Assembly (NCBI GenBank): GCA_017527155.1
Contig: JAFXQI010000001.1
Location: 1 to 64,000, forward strand
DNA: 64,000 nt
Direction of reading: 5' to 3'
Source: Kiritimatiellia bacterium
GTDB taxonomy: Bacteria > Verrucomicrobiota > Kiritimatiellia > CAIQIC01 > Lenti-01
Shown here: positions 31,983-39,102 of the stretch, piece by piece
Layout: each line of letters starts with the position of its first letter
Numbering within the stretch: position 1 is the first letter of the stretch
Notes under the pieces: model-generated
Told to the model about the DNA's origin: nothing
The model's database searches: none
Seen by the model: only the letters and a program-made list of their open reading frames with translations
Program-made: the position numbers and the translations under genes

Positions 31983-32936
31983 GTGCACGCTTTTGGGGCC
32001 ATCGCGCGGCTGGCGGCGCTGGAGACGGTGCGGCGGCCGGTCTGCCTGCTGGTGACGCTGGCGACGCTGGCGGGGACGACGCTGATGCCGTTCTTCCTCC
32101 ACTACACGCTCGGGGACGCGCCGCGGGCGGTCCGCGACAGCGCCCTCGCGCTGCTCTACACCGGCGGCGTCCTGCTGGCGGCGTGGTCGGCGGCGGAGGC
32201 GGTCGGCGGGGAACTCCGCCGCGGCACGGCGGCGCTGGCGCTGGCGAAGCCGGTGGGCCGGGGCGCCTATCTCGCGGGCAAGGCGTGCGGCGTGGCGCTG
32301 GCGCTGGCGGGCCATGCGGCGGCATCGGTGGCGGCGACGCTGCTGGCGGTGCGCGCGGGCGCGGTGGAGTGGCATACCGACTGGACGGCGGCCGGACCGG
32401 CACTCGCGGTCGCGCCGCTGGCGCTGGCCTGGGCGGCGTGGCGGAACCGGCGGCACGGGCGGCCCTTCGCGTCGGCGGCGTGCGGGGCGCTGTGGATCGG
32501 GTATCCGCTGGCGCTGGCGGTGGCGGCGTGCCGGGCGGAGCCGGCGGGCGGGGCCGGGTTCCCGGGGAACCTGGACTGGGCGATCGTGCCGGCGGGGGCG
32601 CTGGCGGCCTTGCCGTCGCTGATGGCGGCGGCGGCGGCGGCGGCGCTGGCGGTGCGGTTGAACACCGTCGCGACGGTGAGCGCCTGCGCGGCGGTGTTCT
32701 CGCTGGGACTGGTGTCGGGGCCGCTGCTGGGGGCGCACTGGGATGCGTCGTTCCCGGCGCGCGCGGCGTGCGCGCTGCTGCCGGACGGGCAGGCGTTCTG
32801 GCTGACCGACGCGCTGGATGCCGGCCGCGGGGTGCCGGGGGGCTACCTCGCGGGAGCCGTCGCCTACGCGGCGCTCTGGGCGGGGGCCTGCCTGGCGCTC
32901 GGCGTGCAGGCGTTCCGGAGGAGCGAAATCCCATGA
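31983..32936 (+). CDS. ABC-2 type transporter permease
   Basis: A 317-residue membrane protein with six or more hydrophobic segments. The opening AIARLAALETVRRP and LLYTGGVLLAAWSAAEAVGGELRRGTAALALAKPV (core WSAAEAVGGELRRGT) are typical of ABC-2 exporters in which the loop E-x-R-x-G-T precedes 'aLakPv'. It starts with GTG 10 nt after the previous gene and overlaps the ATP-binding gene by 4 nt (ATGA). With the next gene it forms an exporter of unknown substrate. The thioredoxin-fold protein may be a partner, but this is only positional. Confidence 0.82.
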   Translation: MHAFGAIARLAALETVRRPVCLLVTLATLAGTTLMPFFLHYTLGDAPRAVRDSALALLYTGGVLLAAWSAAEAVGGELRRGTAALALAKPVGRGAYLAGKACGVALALAGHAAASVAATLLAVRAGAVEWHTDWTAAGPALAVAPLALAWAAWRNRRHGRPFASAACGALWIGYPLALAVAACRAEPAGGAGFPGNLDWAIVPAGALAALPSLMAAAAAAALAVRLNTVATVSACAAVFSLGLVSGPLLGAHWDASFPARAACALLPDGQAFWLTDALDAGRGVPGGYLAGAVAYAALWAGACLALGVQAFRRSEIP

Positions 32937-33877
32937 CGGCGCCGCCTGCAAGCCCCCCCGCGGTCCGCGCGGAAAAGCTCTGCAAGACGTTCCTCGACTT
33001 CTGGCGGCGTCCGCGCGTCGAAGCCGTGCGCGGCGTGGACCTGGAGGTGCCGTCGGGCAGCGTGTTCGCCCTGCTCGGCCCGAACGGTTCCGGCAAGTCC
33101 ACCATCGTCAAGATGGTCCTCGGCCTGCTCTTCCCGACGTCCGGCACCCTGGAAGTGCTCGGCGCGTCCCCGCGGTCGGTCGAAGCCAAGCGCCGCATCG
33201 GGTACCTGCCCGAGGAGTCGCGCCTCTATCCGCAGCTGACGCCGCGCGAGACGCTCGAATTCCACGCCCGCCTCTTCGGCCTCCCCCGCGCCGTTGCGCG
33301 CCGCCGCATCGGCGAACTGCTGGCCATGACCGGACTCGAACACGCGCGCGACCGCGCCGTCGGCGGCTTCTCCAAGGGCATGGCGCGGCGCGTCGGCCTC
33401 GCCCAGGCGCTGCTGAACGACCCCGACCTCGTGCTGCTCGACGAACCGTCGTCCGGACTCGACCCCCAGGGCGCGCGCCAGATCAAGGACCTCATCCTCG
33501 CGCTCGGCGCGCGCGGCAAGACCGTGGTGCTCACGTCGCACCTGCTGGCGGACGTCGAGGACGTGTGTTCGCGGATCGCCATCGTCTTCAACGGCGTCCT
33601 GCTCGCGCAGGGGGCGCTCGACGACCTGCTGGAGCGGCGCGACCGCACGTGCCTCTCGTTCCCCACGCCGGAGGACCCGGCGCGGCTCGAACGCGCGGTC
33701 GGCGGGGTGCGCCGGGCGCTGGGATGCGAGCCGGAGGTGATGCACCCGCGGCAGGCGCTCGAACCGTACTTCCTGGAACTGGTCCGGCGCGCGCGCACGC
33801 CGGGGGCGACCGGCGCCGTGCCGTCGGCCCCGCTGGCCCCGTACCTGGCGGGAGGGGAAAAGGAGAAAGACCCATGA
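32933..33877 (+). CDS. ABC transporter ATP-binding protein
   Basis: A 314-residue ATPase. Walker A GPNGSGKST (about 50-58), Q-loop near LPEESRLYP, signature FSKGMARRVGLAQAL (a divergent LSGGQ reading FSKGM), Walker B DLVLLDEPSSGLDP, and switch His in LTSHLL. This is the ABC-2 exporter subfamily. The last ~80 residues are an accessory domain. Start and stop overlap both neighbours as ATGA, so permease, ATPase and the 134-residue protein are translated as a unit. Confidence 0.93.
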   Translation: MTAPPASPPAVRAEKLCKTFLDFWRRPRVEAVRGVDLEVPSGSVFALLGPNGSGKSTIVKMVLGLLFPTSGTLEVLGASPRSVEAKRRIGYLPEESRLYPQLTPRETLEFHARLFGLPRAVARRRIGELLAMTGLEHARDRAVGGFSKGMARRVGLAQALLNDPDLVLLDEPSSGLDPQGARQIKDLILALGARGKTVVLTSHLLADVEDVCSRIAIVFNGVLLAQGALDDLLERRDRTCLSFPTPEDPARLERAVGGVRRALGCEPEVMHPRQALEPYFLELVRRARTPGATGAVPSAPLAPYLAGGEKEKDP

Positions 33878-34278
33878 GCGGACTGAGCAAGGTGGAGCGC
33901 TGGGACGCGCGGCTGAAATCGGTGTTCGACGAAATCGACCGCGAACTCGAAGCGGTGGACGGCCTCCGCCACGTCCCGCTGCATCCGGTGCGGCCGCCGG
34001 CGGGTTCGACGTCGAATCCCGAGGACGACGGCGTCCTGGAGCTGGGCGCGAACTACACGGTGGGCATCGGCTCGAAGTACGGCCCCGGCTACGTCCTGCG
34101 CATCCGCGTGGCCACCCTGGAGGAGGTGGACCCCGAGGGCTACAAGCTGCTCGAAAAGACCGTCGTCGAAAAGCTCCGCCAGAAGCTCCCCGCCGCCTTC
34201 CCCGGCGCCAACCTCTCCGTGGACCGCGACGGCGCCGTCTACAAGATCCACGGCGACCTCTCGCTGGACGGCATGTGA
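33874..34278 (+). CDS. Hypothetical protein in the ABC exporter operon
   Basis: A 134-residue cytosolic protein with no signal peptide or membrane segment. A helical start (SKVERWDARLKSVFDEIDREL) precedes a beta-rich part (VGIGSKYGPGYVLRIRVATLEEVD, then KLLEKTVVEKLRQKLPAAF). I do not recognise the family. Its ATGA overlap with the ATPase gene suggests a shared role or simply shared expression. TrkH follows by 13 nt. Confidence 0.7.
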   Translation: MSGLSKVERWDARLKSVFDEIDRELEAVDGLRHVPLHPVRPPAGSTSNPEDDGVLELGANYTVGIGSKYGPGYVLRIRVATLEEVDPEGYKLLEKTVVEKLRQKLPAAFPGANLSVDRDGAVYKIHGDLSLDGM

Positions 34279-34291
34279 CCTCCCTCTCCCC

Positions 34292-35752
34292 ATGAACTTC
34301 CGCAACGTCATCCACATCATCTCCTGGTTGCTGGCCGTCATCGGGGTCCTGATGGCCCTCTGCGGCGGCGTCTCGTGGCTCTGCGACGAACCGCGCGCCG
34401 ACTGCCTGGCCCTGCTCCTCCCCGCCGGCACCACGCTGGTGGCCGCGCTCGTCCTGGGCCTCGCCACCCGGATGCGCCGCGAACTCAGCCGCCGCGACGG
34501 CTTGGGCATCGTCGCCTTCGGCTGGCTCGCCGCGGGGCTGGTCGCCTCCGTCCCCTACATCCTCTCCGTCGACGTCTTCCCCGGCGACCCCGCCGCCGCC
34601 GTGTTCGAGGCCGTCTCCGGCATCACGACCACCGGCGCGACCGCGCTCGACGACATCGAAGCCGTCCCGCGCAGCATCCTCCTCTGGCGCTCGCTCACCC
34701 AGTACGTCGGCGGCATGGGCGTGCTGATCCTCGTGCTGGCGATCCTTCCCTTCGCCGGCAGCGGCGGCATGCAGCTGTTCCGCGCCGAGATGCCCGGTCC
34801 CTCCAAGGACCGCATCGAACCGCGCATGGCCTCCACCGCCAAATGCCTCTGGGGCATCTACGTCGGCCTCACCGTCCTGATGGTCCTGGCCCTGCGTCTG
34901 GCGGGAATGGGCACGTTCGACGCCGTCTGCCACTCCATGACGGCCATGGCCAACGGCGGCCTCTCCACGCATTCCGCCAGCGTTGCCTACTGGAACAACC
35001 CGGCCATCGAGGTGGTCATGATCGCCTTCATGCTCGTCGCCGGCATCAACTTCACCCTCCACTACCGCATCCTCCGCGGCGACCTCTGGGCCTGGTTCCG
35101 CAACCGCGAAGCCGTCGCTTTCCTCGCCCTCTACGCGTCCGCCTCGCTCGCCCTCGCGGCCATCGTCTTCCACGCCGCCCCCGCCGGCGCCACCTTCCTG
35201 CACACCCTGCGCGAGACCGCCTTCACCGCGTGCAGCCTCATGACCACCTCCGGCTTCACCACCGCCGACTACGACCGCTGGCCCGCCCTCGCCAAGGGCA
35301 TCCTCGCGGTCCTGATGATCGTCGGCGGTTGCGCGGGTTCGACGGCCGGCGGCGTCAAGCTCGGCCGCGTCCAGGTCGCCGCGGCGGCCATGTTGCGCGA
35401 AATCCGCCTCTTCATGCAGCCGCAGGCCGTCTTTTCTGTCCGGATGGGCGGGAAATCCATCGACGAAACGCTCGTCCTCTCCATCGTCGCCTTCCTGATG
35501 CTGTTCCTGCTGACCCTCCTCGTCGGCCTCTTCGCGATGCTCCCCCTCGCGCCGGACTTCTCCACCGCCCTTTCCTCGGTGGTGTCCTGCGCGACGAACA
35601 CCGGCCCCGGCTTCGCGGGCGTCGGTCCGGCGTGCACGTATGCCGCCGTCCCCGCCGCCGGCAAGATCGTCCTCTGCCTCCTGATGCTCGCCGGCCGCCT
35701 CGAACTCTACACCCTCCTCGCCCTCCTCGTCCCCGCCTTCTGGCGGCGGTGA
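34292..35752 (+). CDS. trkH: Potassium uptake channel subunit TrkH/KtrB
   Basis: A 486-residue membrane protein of the TrkH/HKT family with four M1-P-M2 repeats. Selectivity-filter loops are visible at SGITTTGATALDD (first), MTAMANGGLSTHS (second), LMTTSGFTTADYD (third) and SCATNTGPGFAGV (fourth), each with the key Gly. TQYVGGMGVLIL is the conserved segment after the first filter. No TrkA/KtrA gating partner lies in the window. It is probably co-transcribed with the upstream ABC genes (13-nt gap). Confidence 0.93.
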   Translation: MNFRNVIHIISWLLAVIGVLMALCGGVSWLCDEPRADCLALLLPAGTTLVAALVLGLATRMRRELSRRDGLGIVAFGWLAAGLVASVPYILSVDVFPGDPAAAVFEAVSGITTTGATALDDIEAVPRSILLWRSLTQYVGGMGVLILVLAILPFAGSGGMQLFRAEMPGPSKDRIEPRMASTAKCLWGIYVGLTVLMVLALRLAGMGTFDAVCHSMTAMANGGLSTHSASVAYWNNPAIEVVMIAFMLVAGINFTLHYRILRGDLWAWFRNREAVAFLALYASASLALAAIVFHAAPAGATFLHTLRETAFTACSLMTTSGFTTADYDRWPALAKGILAVLMIVGGCAGSTAGGVKLGRVQVAAAAMLREIRLFMQPQAVFSVRMGGKSIDETLVLSIVAFLMLFLLTLLVGLFAMLPLAPDFSTALSSVVSCATNTGPGFAGVGPACTYAAVPAAGKIVLCLLMLAGRLELYTLLALLVPAFWRR

Positions 35753-35852
35753 GCGCCGCGGAGCGCGTTTCCGGGGTGTCGCCCGCGGAAAAGTGTCGCC
35801 AAGGGGCCGGGGGCGTGCGATGCTGGGAAGGAACCAGGAGAACGAGCAGCCC

Positions 35853-36989
35853 ATGAGCAAGCAGAGCACCCCATCCGCGCCTCCCGCCGGCGAAGCCGAG
35901 CGGCGCAAGGCATCGCAACGCATCGCCGAGACGGCCGAGAGCATACGGAGCGCGATTTTGCGCGGGCGCAAGCCGTCGATGAGCTTCCCGGTGCGGTCGC
36001 TCTCGAACGTGCGCTACGACGCGAAGCGCGGGCATTTCGAGATCCTGGACAAGAAGTCCACGCGGACGCTCACGTACAACACCGTCAAGACCTTCGCGCA
36101 GTCGATGCGCCTGCTGGCGACGACCAAGAACGACCTGCTGGACCGCAACGACATCGCCGGCAAGCGCGAGGTGTACTACAACAGCAAGAGCTGGGGCGAA
36201 TGCCGCTTCGACGCGCAGCCGGAGAGCGACACGCTGCTGGACGACATGGAGGCGATGCTGGGCGTCAACCGCGAGCAGCTCGGGTACATTCCCGAGGAGC
36301 GCGGCGGGGACGTGTGCGGGCCGCTGACCGTCATCGACCGCGACCCGGTGAGCGGGCGCGACGTGCGGATCGACTGCGCGGGGCTGGGGACCGGCGCGTG
36401 GAGCATCCCGTCGCGGGTGGAGCATTTGCGGTTCGAGACGAGCGCCAGGCTGGTGCTGGTGGTGGAGACGTCGTCGCTGTTCCAGCGCCTCGTGCACCAC
36501 CGCTACTTCGAGACGGCGAACTGCGTCCTGATCTCGATGAGCGGCGTCCCGACGCGCGCGTGCCGCCGGTTCGTGCGGCGGCTGGCGGACGACCGGAAGC
36601 TGCCGGTGCTGGCCTTCACCGACGGCGACCCGTACGGCTACTGCAACATCTACCGGACGCTGAAGGTCGGGTCGGGGCAGGCGGCGCACATCAACCGCTT
36701 CTTCTGCGTCCCGCAGGCGCACTACCTGGGCGTGACGCCGCAGGACATCCTCGACTACAACCTCGAAGACGCGACGCACCCGCTGGAAGAAGCCGACGTG
36801 AAGCGCGCGAGGGACGCGCTGAAGAACGACCCCTTCATCCTCCACCACAAGGAATGGCAGGCCGTCCTGAACCAGATGCTCAAGATGGGGGTCCGTATCG
36901 AACAGCAGGCGTTCGCGAAGCACGGGCTGAACTTCGTGCTGGAGACATACCTGCCGGAAAAACTGCGGAAGGGCGACTTCCTGCCGTAA
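35853..36989 (+). CDS. DNA topoisomerase VI subunit A / Spo11-like protein
   Basis: A 378-residue protein of the Top6A/Spo11 family. The winged-helix (5Y-CAP) part carries KREVYYNSKSWGE (104-116); by alignment with Spo11 and archaeal Top6A the catalytic residue is Tyr109. The Toprim part has LVLVVETSSLFQRL with the first acidic residue and VLAFTDGDPYGYCNIY with the D-x-D pair. Length is close to archaeal subunit A. Archaeal and plant enzymes need the GHKL subunit B for strand passage, and it normally lies next door. Here the neighbours are trkH and argJ, and no subunit B is in the window. AGGAG stands 14 nt upstream of the ATG. A stand-alone nuclease-like role is possible. Confidence 0.88.
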   Translation: MSKQSTPSAPPAGEAERRKASQRIAETAESIRSAILRGRKPSMSFPVRSLSNVRYDAKRGHFEILDKKSTRTLTYNTVKTFAQSMRLLATTKNDLLDRNDIAGKREVYYNSKSWGECRFDAQPESDTLLDDMEAMLGVNREQLGYIPEERGGDVCGPLTVIDRDPVSGRDVRIDCAGLGTGAWSIPSRVEHLRFETSARLVLVVETSSLFQRLVHHRYFETANCVLISMSGVPTRACRRFVRRLADDRKLPVLAFTDGDPYGYCNIYRTLKVGSGQAAHINRFFCVPQAHYLGVTPQDILDYNLEDATHPLEEADVKRARDALKNDPFILHHKEWQAVLNQMLKMGVRIEQQAFAKHGLNFVLETYLPEKLRKGDFLP

Positions 36990-37035
36990 AGCGGGTCCGG
37001 GGAGCTGTTGCTTCCCAGGCGTTTCCCGAGCACAA

Positions 37036-37088
37036 GGTCGCGCGGAAGCGCGACCCTCCCACGGGGAGGGATGCGCTTCCGCGCGTCC
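37036..37088. repeat. A-family double hairpin, copy A3
   Basis: GGTCGCGC-GGAA-GCGCGACC (37036-37055) and GGATGCGC-TTCC-GCGCGTCC (37069-37088, one wobble pair) are separated by 13 nt. The order is inverted relative to A2 and A4. It lies between the convergent ends of the topoisomerase VI gene and argJ. Confidence 0.8.
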
Positions 37089-37143
37089 GCTCCGGGAACG
37101 GCCGCGGCACGATGAACCGCGGCCAGGCCATTCGCAACCCGCT

Positions 37144-38352
37144 CTAATCCTTGTTGATGACGACGTATTCCTCGGTGCAGTCGCAGGTGTAGATGACGGC
37201 CTCGCCCTTGCCGAGGTTGAGGCGGCATTCGAGGGTGAATTCCCTGCCGCCGAGGATCTTTTCCAGTTTGCCGGGGGCGACGGGGACGGCGATGCCGCCG
37301 CGTACCGCCTGGACACGGTCGTAGAAGATGTCCACCTTGTCCTCCCGGACCCGGGCGGGGGAGTAGCCGAGGGCGTCCATCACGCGGCCCCAGTTCGGGA
37401 AGGTCCCCACCCACGAGGTCTTCACGAGCAGGGAATTGGCGACGGCGCGGGCGGCGGCGTCGGCATCGGCCGTGCTGCGGGCACCGGTGACGCGGACGGT
37501 GACCATCTTGCTGGCACCTTCGCCGTCGCGGGCCATCGCCCGGGCGAGCTGGAGGGTCACCTCGCGGAGGGCGCCGGCGAAGGCGGGCCAGTCGGGGTGG
37601 CGGGGGGAGATGGGGGCGCCGCCGGCCGCGCCGTTGGCGAAGAGCAGGACGGTGTCGTTGGTGCTGCGGTCGCCGTCGACGCTGACGCGGTTGAAGCTGT
37701 CCGCCACGGCATCGAGCAGGGCGGCCCGGAGCACGCGCTGGCCGGTGACGGCGGCATCGGTCGCGAGGAAGGCGAGCATGGTGCCCATGCAGGGCTGGAT
37801 CATGCCGGCGCCCTTTGCGATGCCGGTCAGCCGGCAGGTCTTTCCGCCCGCCCGGAAGACCGCGGTGAAGCGCTTGGGGCGGGTGTCGGTGGTGAGAATG
37901 CCCTGGGCGAAGTCCTCTCCGCCGTCGGGGGAGAGCGCGCCGGCGAGGGTCTCGATGCCGGGCACGACGAGGTCCATGCGCAGGGGCACGCCGATGCGTC
38001 CGGTGGAGGCCACGAGGACGGTTTCCGGCGCGACGCCGAGGTGCCCGGCCATTTCGGCGGCCATCGCCTTGGCGTCCCGGAGGCCCCGCGCGCCGGTACA
38101 GGCGTTGGCCTGGCCGCTGTTGACGACCACGCCGTGCGCAATGCCGTATTTCTCCACGCGTTCGCGGTCGAGGCGGACGGTGGCCGCCTGGACCTGGTTG
38201 GTGGTGAAGCACCCGGCGACGACCGCCGGGGTGTCGGAAAAGAGCATGGCCATGTCGGGCTTGCCGCTGGCCTTGAGTCCGGCGGCGGCTCCTGCGGCAC
38301 GGTATCCTTTCGGCAGGGTGGCTTTTTCTTCGGTTTTCGTCTTGGGGGCCAT
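37144..38352 (-). CDS. argJ: Bifunctional ornithine acetyltransferase/N-acetylglutamate synthase
   Basis: A 402-residue ArgJ. It recycles the acetyl group from N-acetylornithine to glutamate in arginine synthesis. VVVNSGQANACTG (75-87) is the conserved substrate region. The autocleavage site is in IAKGAGMIQPCMGTMLAFLATDA, with Thr191 as the new N-terminal nucleophile. The C-terminus ends TEEYVVINKD, close to the usual Y-V-x-I-N. AGGAGAG lies 8 nt before the ATG. No other arg gene is nearby. Whether it is mono- or bifunctional cannot be told from sequence alone. Confidence 0.95.
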   Translation of the reverse strand: MAPKTKTEEKATLPKGYRAAGAAAGLKASGKPDMAMLFSDTPAVVAGCFTTNQVQAATVRLDRERVEKYGIAHGVVVNSGQANACTGARGLRDAKAMAAEMAGHLGVAPETVLVASTGRIGVPLRMDLVVPGIETLAGALSPDGGEDFAQGILTTDTRPKRFTAVFRAGGKTCRLTGIAKGAGMIQPCMGTMLAFLATDAAVTGQRVLRAALLDAVADSFNRVSVDGDRSTNDTVLLFANGAAGGAPISPRHPDWPAFAGALREVTLQLARAMARDGEGASKMVTVRVTGARSTADADAAARAVANSLLVKTSWVGTFPNWGRVMDALGYSPARVREDKVDIFYDRVQAVRGGIAVPVAPGKLEKILGGREFTLECRLNLGKGEAVIYTCDCTEEYVVINKD

Positions 38353-38403
38353 GTCGGTTCTCTCCTTCCTCGTCATCCGCGCGCCGTCCGCGCGCCACCG
38401 CGC

Positions 38404-38432
38404 AATAAACACCTCTCCGGGAACTCCCTCAA
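38404..38432 (-). promoter_or_regulatory. Putative promoter of argJ
   Basis: On the minus strand, TTGAGG (38427-38432), a 17-bp spacer and TTTATT (38404-38409), about 50 nt before the ATG. I see no arginine-repressor box. Confidence 0.5.
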
Positions 38433-38556
38433 GAAAAATCGACCGCGAAAAATCGACCGCGACGGCCGGCGACCGACCTCGGATGGGTGTCCCGGAAGGC
38501 CTGCCGAATCGGGCCGTCACAGAAAACGCCCCTCCGCATCTTGTGCCGCACCCGCC

Positions 38557-38762
38557 GGTTGGGCGAGCTCTCCGGGCGAGCCGTTCCAAGCGTTTCGAGC
38601 GGGTTCGGATTCCACTGCGGACGCGCAGAAGCGCGTCCCTCCCCGTGGAGAACGCCCCGGGAGGGTCGCGCTTCCGCGCGACCTTGTGGGAGGAAAACGT
38701 CCGGAAAGCGACCGAAAATCCGAACCCGCTCCATCCGGCTCGCACGGAGCGCCCGCCCCGCC
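38557..38762. repeat. B-family inverted repeat B3 with a nested A element
   Basis: Left arm 38557-38583 (GGTTGGGCGAGCTCTCCGGG...) and right arm 38736-38762 pair at 22 of 27 positions. The 152-nt loop contains the complete A-family double hairpin A4. In B1 and B2 the loop is only 15 nt, so this looks like an insertion into an older B element. Confidence 0.75.
38619..38683. repeat. A-family double hairpin, copy A4
   Basis: GGACGCGC-AGAA-GCGCGTCC (38619-38638), 25 nt, then GGTCGCGC-TTCC-GCGCGACC (38664-38683). It is the same element as A2, including the spacer length, and lies in the loop of B3. Confidence 0.85.
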
Positions 38763-38823
38763 GGTCCTCCGCCACGCGGCGGCTACCAGGCGAAACCCTT
38801 GCGATTCCCCGGGCGCAGGGAAG

Positions 38824-38991
38824 GGTAGGGCGGGCAGTCCCTGCCCGCCGGCGTCCGTCATGCCAAAGGTCGTTGCCGGAAATGCGCGGACGCATGATTC
38901 CCCTGGATTCTGGCCGAATGGCATCCGCACCTCCAACAACATTTCCTTGCACGTTCCAGTTTCCGGCGGCGAGGGGACTCGCCGCCCTACC
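38824..38991. repeat. Diverged B-family pair (B4)
   Basis: GGTAGGGCGGGCAGTCCCTG... at 38824-38850 and the opposing arm ending CGCCGCCCTACC at 38965-38991. Each arm can also fold on itself into a short GC-rich hairpin. It lies just downstream of the secreted metallophosphoesterase gene. Confidence 0.55.
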
Positions 38992-39102
38992 CGGCTTTGC
39001 ACGGACGAAAACACAAGTTCCTCGCCGGACATCTCCAATGATGTGCCGCGGACCTTCCGCCGCAGGTGGCGGTTGCCGCGAGGGGGGGAGCGGTTCCGGC
39101 GG

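Larger units (their letters stand above)
38353..39102. other. Repeat-rich intergenic region
   Basis: This 750-nt gene-free region holds the argJ promoter and two B-family inverted repeats, one of which carries an A-family double hairpin in its loop. The rest (about 38870-38960 and 38992-39102) shows no gene-like coding signal. Confidence 0.65.
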
